Assembly (NCBI GenBank): GCA_029964075.1
Contig: CM057136.1
Span: forward strand, 16,294,381 to 16,358,380
Direction: 5' to 3'
Source: Patiria pectinifera
Taxonomy: Eukaryota > Echinodermata > Asteroidea > Valvatida > Asterinidae
Length of the DNA: 64,000 bases
Position 1 is the stretch's first letter, and each line of letters starts with the position of its first letter. The notes beneath the pieces are model-generated. The model searched no databases. It saw only the letters and a program-made list of their open reading frames with translations, and was not told the origin of the DNA. A program made the translations under genes and the position numbers. Positions 26,901 to 38,900 of the stretch are shown here, one piece after another.

Positions 26901-29900
26901 CCAGCCCAGTGGATGATTACAGACAGACATTGTTTGGGTGTCAGTGAAGCATGCAGAGCAATCTGTCAATTGATTAGGGTGGGATTGGAAGAGGTGTGGG
27001 GTGAATGACCTCAAGATTGAGTCTTTTCCAAGCAGAAAAAAAGTGGAATTTCAGTTTCAAATTCAAGCAGTATAGGATCAGTGCATCAGCATACACTAGC
27101 ACTGTTGAGGACTTAAAAAGTCGGGGAATGATTATTTTGGGGAAAAGTAACCAAGCTTTTAGCATAACAGTTTCAAAGCTGTTCATTTACTGAACTTAAA
27201 GATACAGGGTATTTTGGGAATTTTTCTCTACATTGTAAAAAATGCTCCAAATCTTTGTATTTAAAGTATTTGCACATCGGCTCTGATGCACAAACCCAAC
27301 AGGAAAATCCAAAATTAAAATATAAGCATTTCCCCTTGCACACTTAAAACGCTCATACAAAAGGACAAAAACTTTGTTGGAATTATTTTAAAGATGGTAG
27401 GCCTACAATCCTCCTGTTTCTTTCCTCGCGTAGGGTCCCCCGGGCATGCCAGGACCTATTGGTTACCAAGGTGAAAAGGGTGATCCCGGACCCCCTGGAT
27501 TGGGTGTCATGGGACAACCAGGACCCCCTGGGCCCCCAGGTGAACCGGGCAGTAAAGGGGATAAGGTGAGTTTGAATCCAGCCTTCTCATTGGTTGTTTC
27601 GTCATGCATATTCATAACTTGGACAATTTGGCCTTTCCTATTGGTTATCAGCCTCTGACAAGCAGATCTATTATACACTATAAACCAGGCAGTAGAAGGT
27701 ATATGCTCGTAGTGTGAATTTGAACCAAGCCATCTCATCCATATTCATGAAATGGACAATGTGAGCAATACTATTGGTTAATTATCAGTCACATGGAGGG
27801 GCATTACATAGCAATTATCTGCTCATTGGTTGTGTTGTAATCCATATTGCTAACTTGGATGATCAAGCCATTTCTACTTGCTTGTGGCTTGTCACATAGG
27901 ATTGTATAATGCGAAAGCTAATTGCTTACTGGCAAATCATGGTTTTCAGTTCAAACAGTCGCAGTTTGCCTTGGGCAACAGCAATTCCCAAGAGGGGGTA
28001 AAATCCATGAGTCACTCAACTTAGAAGAAAAGAAATGTTAATTTTGATTGATTGTTAATTTCATTCTTTCAGGGGGACTTGGGCGGCCCTGGCAGAGCGG
28101 TAAGTCTGTAATGGTTTCTTCTTCCTTCCTTGTCTAGCAATGTCATTATTGACTACTCTGTGCATCATTGAAGTAATTTTGGAACAAAAGTCATTGTAGC
28201 CAGTTTAAATTGGCTTTCCTTAGTCATTGAAAATATATGTAGTGTCTTAGAAATATCAGAATCTAAAAATACATCTTTGTGACATTTACAAAACATTCTT
28301 TCATTTTTTCAAACATATTTTCTTGATAATTCTATCCAGGGCTATGATGGTGGTCCAGGCGATATTGGAAAACCAGGACAAAAGGTGAGAAAACTCAGCG
28401 AAAACTCCCAATTTATTTTAATCATGGTTTCCTGCTTGGGAGAGAGTTGAATTTTTCTCACAATAGTCAATCGTTGGCCATGATTTGCTCTTCAAAGGAA
28501 CTTCAAATGATGTTGTGTTGCCTACTGGCCATAACATCAGCTTTTACATGTATAGTGTGTGTGCCCAAGGGCAAGACACTTACATGTAGTTCTACAATTG
28601 CCTCTCTCATACCAGGAGTATAAATGGGAACCTGTGAGAGTATAGAGGCCAAATTTGCATGCTGATATCGGCTGCCGCGTAGTCTCGTGGCCTGATGAAC
28701 GAGGAATGAGTGTAAAATGCTTTGAGATTGTTGATACGATGGAAAACGCTATGTAGGCCTAAGGATTACAATTTATTTATTTAAGATGTCGCAAGCTAAA
28801 TGTTACAAATTCTAAAAAAAAAAAATTCTGGTGTATTTGTTTCCAAATAGGGAGACCCTGGCGAGCGTGGTGAAGTTGGTCCAAAGGGGATGATTGGTCC
28901 AGTGGTAAGATCAGTATTACTTTTCTTTCCTTTTTTTGATTGAACAGAGAATAAAAGTCTGAAGAGAAATTGAACCTGCAAATCTGGGGTACCATACCTG
29001 TAAACAGGTTGACATGCTACTTTGGTTTTGTTTGGGGACCATCACGTATTTAGTCATGCCAAAGTTTTAACTTGTCAACAATTCTGCATTGTTTGTATTT
29101 GTTTTCAATTCGATATTTCTTTGTTGAAGATAGATGTTGACTCTTTATTTCTTTTTTTTTTACAGGGTCCAGAAGGAAAACGTGGCGGAAAGGTAATATT
29201 TCTGTTTTAGAAATATCCTTTCAGTGAAACTTTCCTAGAAATTCAAAACAATTATGAAAGCTGTTGATCAAAGCTTATCAAATTACCACAAAATTAATCT
29301 ATCAGAAAAAACGTTTTTGCTTTTCTTACGTTTATCGGTGTTGTATCTTTACTGATTACATCGCCTTGACTGAATGCTATCCGTTCATGGTTAGTGTCAC
29401 GTCACACAGGAAGGCATTGTGGATTCTAACAGGGTTTGTAGACGGAAGGAAACCTCATCCCCACTCACTTGGCACTCTATTACCCTAATCCACCCCCCGG
29501 CTACCCCCTGCCACTGGTTTCACGCGCCCTGGGATGCCAGGACTTGCGTTCGTGAGGGAACTTCCATATCCTTCACATCCCGCCCAGACCACAGCGCTAC
29601 CACCGATCCTGCCAGCGTGCTTTGAAACACCCTTGAGAATGGCGTGTCCTGTACCCATGAGACACCAAGTAAATCGCTGCGACCGCCTCCCAGAAATCTC
29701 CAGAGGGGAGAAGACAGGAACTCCCTTCCCTAGTAGATCCGAGGAGGAAATGGTCTAATCGCTGAGAAAATTGCAGCGTGCTTTGTCTGAAAACAGTCAG
29801 AACAATGCTTATAGGCGTCCCTGTAACAAGACTTTCAGAAACTGTACTTACAGGCTTTTTTCCCAGCTTTTCACTTCAGTCCTTTTGCTAGTTCCTTAAG

Positions 29901-32900
29901 CACACAAAATCATTGCTGATTGTTAATCCTTGATAATAAAAAACTGATTATGTGTCTAGGCTTTTGATTGGTTGGTAGGAGTCTGAGGGTTGTCATTGTG
30001 CTATAAAGTATGGACAAAATGGATGACAATGGAAAACAAATTGTTCCCAAGTTTCTGGAGGTATTGGTTGTGAAACTGGAATCAATACAAATTTGTTGAT
30101 CTTTTTTCTATGGCAAATATAGCACCTTCTGTCTTTCTAGCTGTTGTATATTCTCCTTTGCCATGTACGAGGCATGAACTGACTGCTGTTGATACAAATA
30201 AGTGGCTGTCACGGAAAGGATTCCTCTAAATGTGTGAACTGAATGATACTTGTTGAAATGTGGATTTCTAGTTTGTTAAAAATAGCCTCGTTTGTCAAGT
30301 CAAGACTAGTTGCAGACTCTTGGGACCAACTCCCATCTTTAGTCATACTAGGAGTTGTAATTCTCGCTGTTGAATTCAGTGTGAAATTGGAGAGGTTTGA
30401 ATTCTCTGGAGATGCAGTTCAGAGACCGATAATTGATAATATCCCAGCAGTGTGTGAGTGAATCGCAAGCTATTAGGTACCAAAATTGTGTTTCCTTTGA
30501 TCAGCTGGCGTTGTATTTCCACGATGGAAACATTTTTCATTTGTGAGATAAGGCTACTAAATATTGAAGGCGAAAAGGTTACATTTTGGGAAAATGGCCT
30601 TTTTAATTTGTGTATGTCTTAATTAACCCTCCCTCTCTGGCTGGCAATTTCAACAAGGCCAGTCCAGCAGTCAAAACAAATCAAGTGACTGTTTCTAACA
30701 GTTGAGTGCTCCCTGCCTTCATAAAGCAGGATTGACTGGCTCTGATTGTTATACATGTAAAATCTGATATAGCCATGCTTTGACTGTAGGAGATTGATAA
30801 GCCAGCTGTGCCTACTAGTCACCTGCTTTTGTCTGTTGATGGAATTTGACTGTCACAGTGCCTACAAGAAACCTGTGATCTGACTGATGATGACTAGCCT
30901 GTGTAAAACACATGGCAGGGGAGCAGGATTGAATTTTTGACTGCCTGTGACTGATCAAACAAAAGGAGGGTCAAAGCCTTTCAAAATGAATCAGCTCACA
31001 ACTTTTGATGTAAAGTATCATACAAATATGTTGAAGAAACGTAAGGTGTACGTAGTTGAAGGAGCTCAAACTCGCAACTTCATAAAATTGTTACCATGTG
31101 AAGGTCGTAACAAATCCCACCACATTAATTTGAAGCATTACTGCAGGTAGTTTTTGAATGATATGTTTGGGTATTGAAGACGGCACATTATCAGACTTGT
31201 TAATTTGGCACATATCCTGATGTTACAGATTTTATTGGGTCAAATTATACGGTTGATGTATGCGGAAATTTGAAGAAATTATTGCCAACGAAAGCAATTA
31301 TTGGTCGAGTTGTAAGTTTTATGAAGTGAGTCATTAGACCATGCACTAATATGTTTGCCGTGCAATGCTTGATTAGTGTGGAAGTGTAAACTGATGATGT
31401 GACATTTGCAAGGTCGCGTGTTACCTCCAGGAAGTTGGTACTGAAAGTGTCAGTTATCTTGAGTAGGTTGAGCTGTGCCCGTTTTGCATTTGTAAATGTT
31501 CAAGCTAGGACTCTACTGTTGCATGCTTAACGCTCTTCAATGCTTCCAATCACATAACACCTGTTCACCATTGGAATCCCTTCAGTCTCGTGACGATGGG
31601 CAGAGCATACTGTCCGAAATGTTGAGCTTCCCCCCCCCCCCCCCGGTTCTTCTCAGAACCTCACAAATTCACAAAAGAGATTTGTCACATAGTGCTACTG
31701 TAAATCTTTATCTTATTGCTATCTCCACCATGCAAACCTTCAAATGCTATCGAAATTGTCAAAGTTGTGGGTTTTTTTTATCTTATTTGTTGGGTAAGGG
31801 AATCAGATTAGATATCGCCTTGTAATAATCACTTTTTGGTTTAAAACTTGACTGAAACTAGAGTTGAACCTGTATCCTCCGAATACTGTACCAGTGCTCC
31901 ACCAACTGAGTTATAATTGAGAGGTTATATCGATGGTAACAAGCTTAACAAGTTTAGCTGCTTAAGATATGTTACAGTTTTCCAGAAGTTGCAGATTAAA
32001 AATAAATATGTTGCAAGCTATTGAACACAAACTGTTGCTTTCTTCTTTATGCTAGGGCGATAGAGGACAAAAGGGTGACAGAGGTCAAAAGGTAGGTCAG
32101 CTTGATGAATATTCAGCTCATTTATCTCTTGATCAGCTTTCCTGAGTGATTCATCTGTAAAGGTGTGTGTTCTGAGATGAGCAGAATTCCATCTGCCAGT
32201 GGCAGATGCATAACTGCATACATGCTCAATTAATATGTGATGGAAGAAAATTTGAAGAAGTCTTTCACGGCTATCTCTGTTTTATTTCTTTTCACAATAA
32301 TGGTAATGGATAATAGAAATAATCTCTTTTTTCATCTTTACAGGGCCAGGAAGGTATTATGGGTGAATCTGGATTGGATGTGAGTTATTTTCTATTCAAT
32401 TCTTAGAATTTATAGATTTAAAAATAAAATTTTGAATTGTTCCCAAATTTGCCTTTACCAAATCAATCAAGATTCCGTCTCAAATTGAAAGTTTACCCAA
32501 CTCCACTGAGACAAATTCAAATCTGTGTAAATCTAACAAGATCTCAACACAGTTTGCCCAGTTCCAAGTGAAGAAGTTTACAACAGTGTTTGTTAATTTA
32601 CCGTCCATAACTGTTTTAATTTTTGCCAGGGACCAATGGGACCACCTGGGCAGCCGGGTACCAGCTATGATCCAGACACACACATGAAAATTGTTACCGT
32701 CAAAGTAAGTTACTTTAATCTTTACTTCGCGTTGAAACACTATGAATATGCCTGTTAAATTAAAAGTGATTGGCTATTATCTTTTGAAAAGAACAATTAA
32801 TCAATCACAGTGAGTGTGAATACACTGAATATTCATGAATGCACAGAATTATTAAGGAGGTTTACTGTCAAGCTGATACGGCATCATTCTTTGAACCGGC

Positions 32901-35900
32901 TAATGACAATGGCTCATCAGGAATATGAATACTCATGCATATGTAAGAGGTAAAGCTTTAATCTGATTGGATGAATGGGTTTGTCTTTCAGGGTGAGAAA
33001 GGAGACTCAGGCATGATGGGAACGCAAGGCATTCCCGGGGCACCAGGCAGAGATGGTTTTAACGGCACTGATGGGTTACCAGGCTTCAATGGTATGGATG
33101 GTAAAGACGGCCATGTGGGACCAACGGTGAGTACCGGTTTTTCTTTAACCATCCGAATATCTCAAACAGCGCTCGCGCGACCATTTATTTGAATGTTCAA
33201 ACTCATGGTGCAACATAAGTACCATTTAGAAACATCTATATACAGATGCCAACTTTTTCCCATGGTCTATCCTCTTAAGGATAGATCAGAACTGTGGAGA
33301 TATGCTGTGTTGTATCGCAGCCCCCGCCACCCTCCCCTATTTCCCACAAAAAAATGTGGGAGGTACATCTTGTTTTTCCCCCTGTTTCTGCTGCTGTAAA
33401 CTGGTTATTTAATCACTTCCAAGACAGAATTTTCACCCACATGAGCAAATATATATCCTGCTTGTATGTTAAGGTTTCGCCTCCATTTTGGACGCCCCCC
33501 CCCTTCATTAAATGCTAGGTCCACCACCAATCAATAAGAGTCTTTGATCCACTGCCTAAAATTGAGCAAGATACGCACCTCAACTGGTAGCTTTTCTGAA
33601 TTTCTTAAATTGAAATCTTGTGTTGCATTGGGAGTTGTACTCATTCACACTGTTAAATGAAGTCATGCATTGTGTGTGTGTGTGTGTGTGTTTTTTTTTC
33701 AGGGACCAACAGGAGAGAAGGGTAGTCCAGGCAAGGAGGGAGCCATGGTAGGTGCAGGATGTCATTTTGCGTACTTCTTCAAGTGCAAAATATTTCTTAG
33801 GAAATTCAAGTGCTAAGGATATATCAGCTAATAGCGAGTCACGAGCAATGACTTGTTGGCTGTTCACCTGTTTTGGTAAAGAGAAATTTTCTGTGTTTTG
33901 TGAATTTTGAACAGCATTATGAAAGAAGCACTTAAATCATGAAGAGAAGCACCTGTTTAGGGGAGGAGATACCTCATTTTGGATAGAGCAAGTAGAGCTA
34001 GCTAGAAAGGTCTGATTTCAGAGATTCATATCTTAATACTAAGTTGTTTTCTGTTTGTTACAGGGTCCTTCGGGCAGAGCAGGCCTCCCTGGATTACCTG
34101 GTGAAAAGGTAAGAAATTTGACTCTCAGCTCAATGCATGGGGAGTAAAGGGTCTCAAAAGTTGAACTTACTCAGTAATCAGGCATGCAACTTTTCCTCGG
34201 ATCCGCTGATTTCCTCATTGTTTTACTTCTCATGGCACCATTGCAAATTGAAAAACATTCTACAAATTGTTGTGTGGTTTGGAATTCCTCGTTTTGTTTA
34301 AATTACTGGTTGCATGCTTGAGTAATACTTGTAGGTCATGTTCTATTAAGAGTCTCTGTTGAATGGACTTCCTGAAATTAAAAGTAACCGAGTAAGGAGG
34401 TACCTCTGCTCAGTGTCCCTAAGTCCCAGCACAGAGTAATGCAAGTCAGTCCAAGATAACACAATTCTCTAGATAACCCAAATGCCGTGTCTTTGTTTGA
34501 TTACAGGGAGAGAAAGGAGACATGGGGACGAACGCTGAGTTGATGCAGGGACCTCCTGGACCCGCTGGCCCCCAAGGACCGGAAGGTATTCCTGGCCTAA
34601 ACGGAATGAAGGTAAGCTCGCCAACAAACAGAAATAAATTGGATTGGTTGTTTTCTAGCTACCAGTGATATACTTACTGCTAGCACATACATGTATGTTA
34701 TCATGCATGTGCACTGCACTGTAGCACAATAAGAGTTGTAAAAAATGGGAATCATTGTGTTTTGATAGGATTTCGTGCTCGATGAAATTATATTAGGCTT
34801 CTCGGATGTAATTTCAGTATCAGTTGCAATGCATCGTCTATAGGCTGTGGTTGGTGACAGGCCATTTCCGAAACATAAATCTTGGGCATATCAATGTCCA
34901 GCTTTAACTATCTACTGAACTGTGTGATTTTTTTTTTTTGATTTTTTTCCTAGGGTGATGCTGGTGAACCTGGCTTGCCTGGACCAATGGGAAAACCAGG
35001 ATTGCCCGGAGCACAGGTAATTAACAATTCAGCATTGGAAATTAATGTCTGTCGTTTAAGTAATTGGGCCATATGGACAATCATTTATGTTTTTAATCAC
35101 GGTTGTATTCACCTGTAGATAACAAATATATACTTACGTCAGCAATTCCAATTCTGTATCTTTCAATAAAATTGCTCTCTTTTTCATGCTATCGCAAAAA
35201 GGGGAAAAAGGGTAGTGCAGGCCCTATTATCAGTGACTTTGGTATCATGCAGGTGAGAAAGAATCACGCATGAAACAGTTGTGCTATGTATTTCTGTGTC
35301 TTATGTGGTTAAAGGTTAAGGGATTGTTTAGATAACCTGTGACTGTTTTATGACTGGTGAGCTATCTTGCATGACTTGTATCTATTTTGCTTGTAATGTA
35401 CCCAGGATGTTCTTTATAATTATTATGTAATAGTTTTATCATTCCATTTGTGTTTATTTCTTGTGTGATTAATGGAAAAATATTTGTATTTTCAATTAAG
35501 ACATTTTAATAGCTATTTCACTTATTATCTGACATCTCTTCACACCCCAAATGTCCCTTCATTTTCTGTTTGCCCATCTTTTATTCTCCCATCCGGCATC
35601 CAAAATGATTCCTCCCTTGTCTTTTCCCTTTCGTCCCTGTTTCCTGCAAGCTTGTTACTGTTCCCTTGTCATTTTGTCTTTAAAAAAAGATTCTGCCAGA
35701 ATCAAACTGTCGAGCCCTATTTCTGTGGCATCTTGAAATGATTACTTCTTTGCAAAACAAATATCTTAAGGAATAAAGTTTTCCTCTTTTTTTGCAGGGC
35801 CCACCCGGATCCAAGGGAGACACTGGCGATATCGGACTCCCCGGACAAAGAGGAGTACCTGTAAGATCCATAAATTTTTCATTTCCTTCATTCCTTTTCC

Positions 35901-38900
35901 ACTTCAGAAAGTTTCTATATTCTATTTTTATTGTTTCTCTCCGTTATGCCACTGCACTACTTCAACTTCTTTCTAGGTTTGGCATTAAGTACGGCCGTTG
36001 ACATGACTTTCTTGTAGAGCTTTCAGTAGTTACATAGTCTGCACCATTTCACACATAACCTCTGCACCATCATTGTTTATTTAACTCCTGTACAAGCTTT
36101 CTCTGCTTCAGAGCAGTGTAGATGTTGTCAAACTCTGCAAATCCCATTTAGAAAAAAGTAGATACTCCTCCATTTTGTGAAGTTTGTTCATTGATAAATA
36201 TTGTCTGTTTTAGGAGCGAACACGGACCTTAAGCTTGCAATGATGGAATACTCAAATGTTGGAAATGGAGGTTTTTGAAATTGGACTGCGGTATAATGGG
36301 AACTTCAGAACTCCTAGAGTAAATTGAGATGCTTCATACAATGCTTTTTAGATCTGTTGGTTGAGAAACAAACTCAATTTGGAACTGAGAACCTAGTCAA
36401 CACACCATCACTGAATCAATCTTCATATATCAGAAGCAAGGAAATTAGCCAAGTGCCAGCTTGACTGCTTTTTAGGGGATTTTGTTTTGCCAGAGGTTTT
36501 GAGCCAGCCTGTATTTTGTTCTCTAGGGAATGCGTGGCCCGCGAGGCCAGAAAGGAGTCTGGGGGAAATCTGGGAGAAGGGGCGAAAGGGTACGTGGTAG
36601 CATGTGATGAGCATGTCACCTCTCCTAGGCTGCCAAATCCCTCTCGCTTCCGTTTTAGACTGGCAGTCTACAGCTGCGCGAACCAAATTATTCCACAAAT
36701 CTGAATTAAATACATTAAAATGTGATGTTTGTGACAGTGAGGGGTGACTACGACACAGAAAACAACGAAAGATTATCCATTTAAATGTAGGAGTAAGAAA
36801 ATCCCACAAAAACAGTTAAGAAACCACCCCAATTTTACACGGACAACTCAGTCAATGCACCATCCCCAAATGAAATTCCAATACATGTATACCAAGGCAA
36901 CTAAAGAACCTAAGTGCTGACTTGAAGGATTTTTTTGGAGATATTTTTTTGCCAGTAGTTTTTAGCCAGCCTGTATTTTGTTCTCTAGGGAATGCGTGGC
37001 CCGCGAGGCCAGAAAGGAGTCTGGGGGAAATCTGGGCGAAGGGGCAAGAGGGTACGTGGTAGCATGTGATGAGCATGTCACCTCCCCTGGGCTGCCAAAT
37101 CCCTCTAACATCCGTTTCAGAATGGCGTTCTAGAGTCACGCTAACCAAGTCATCCGCAGATCTGAATTAAGTACGTGACAAGTTCGACGATTGAAACAGT
37201 TACGAGCAACTACCGGGACTTTGAAGGAAAGATCGATGGTTGCATTTGTTTGAACTGACGCAGAGTCTTGTCAGTGACAAATTACTAAATAAAGTTTGCC
37301 TGCCTGAAACCAAAATCTACTTAAGTTGACCAGAGTTGCTCTTAAAAGGTTGGTTCAGCATGACTCTAGAACCCCTGATCTGAAACAGGTGTAACAAGCA
37401 TTAACTGGAAGTGGAACGTCTCTGGTCACGAGACCATCGTACTAACTAACATCAGAAATTCTTCAGAGGATGTTGACACAGAAATATCTTTGGCTCAAAT
37501 TAGGACGACAAACTACAAAAAAAAATCACGACAGTCTTCTGCAGTCACCTACCATAACTTGTATGATTTCAAAAAGAATTAAAAAAGGATGGCATGCTAT
37601 ACTGAAAATAAAGTGATGTTAATGATAAAATGACACTTGTGCAGTGCAAATATTAATCTTGAGAAAAATGACATGGCATGGTCTTGATAGTTTAACAAAA
37701 ATTCATTATGGGAACATTGAGTGTGCAGGAGTGAGGGATGGGGGAGGGGCGTGGGGAGGGTGGCATCGGGGGAGACAAATCAGAGTTGCGGACGCTGAAG
37801 CAAAACCTAATTCTACTAACAGCTGTACTACCATCCAGCTTACATTAACATCAGTGTTGTCGAGAATATGTAATGATGAACGTCGGTTCAGAAATATTTA
37901 CAGAATATATGCTTACATTGTTTGCTTGGAACTAAAGATAGTGGAGACTATCGGGAGTATTCAAGCGGAAGAAATGAATTTCATTGTGCAAGTACAGCAC
38001 TGTACTTTCTACATTTGAAACTCATTAAAAAAGTTCTATCAAAAGGGTCACCTTTTGCACGGATTTAAGGTTGTGATGTCTTACAGGTCATCATGTTAAT
38101 CCTCTATCGCTGTAAATACTTACTTGCCATAACATAACCCAAAGCGCCTCTGGATCTTGGTTTGTGCATGTTTTTTTTGCTTTGTCTAACATTCACTCTT
38201 CTCAGGTTTTAACAAGATGCATCTGGAAATCTTGTGGACATTTGACACTCTGACACATTAGTAATTCTTAGTGTTGATTATTTAAATTGTGTGAGACCAG
38301 TTAGGAATTTGATAGCAAATACATGTTGTCAATTAATGTTTTCAATTCTTGTCGGATGATTGGCTACTTTTGCTATCAGCACTCTATTACTTCAAAAAAA
38401 AAAAAGCAAGTGAACAATTGTAAAGTGTTACAGGGCAACTACAAAATAGGAGTATTTAAGCATTGTTTTCACAAGTGGCAGTAGAGTTCTTCTATGAAGT
38501 GCCCCAGTTGTAGACCACGACGCTTCAAAGTTCTTTTAGTCAACAAATATGTGTATTTGCAGTATAAACTGCAAGATTCAGCCGGTGGAGTGACCACAAA
38601 ACATCACTAAACGTCAGTTTTTTGGCACAATTTTATTCGCTTGGGTTATTTCATTTTCTCGGATGTGCTGTTATTCTGTCTTTTTTTAAAGCCTGTTAGC
38701 AATAAAGAAATATCTCTTTGTATGATTTCAAATTATTTATTTCAATACAGCCATAAATTTCAGTGCCGGATTGTTCAATTTTTTGAGGTGTGAGAAGGAC
38801 TTTTTCAAGTGATAATAGGAGGATTTTTGATACTTTGTTAATTTTAGAGGATTGTGCTAACTATGAGATACTACTTTTAAATTTATACAGCTTTAGGATT

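Larger units (their letters stand above)
36390..37175 (+). repeat. Tandem duplication of a collagen exon with flanking intron
   Basis: Two units about 320 bp long, spaced 462 bp apart, each contain one 63-nt exon plus surrounding intron. Shared intron words include AGCCAGCCTGTATTTTG before the exon and GGTAGCATGTGATGAGCATG after it. Homology fades outward. Confidence 0.88.

Noticed and set aside
36423-37148. Similar open frames on the - strand in both halves of the duplicated collagen exon.
   Set aside because: They are reverse-strand images of the duplicated collagen exon and its flanks. The similarity comes from the DNA duplication.
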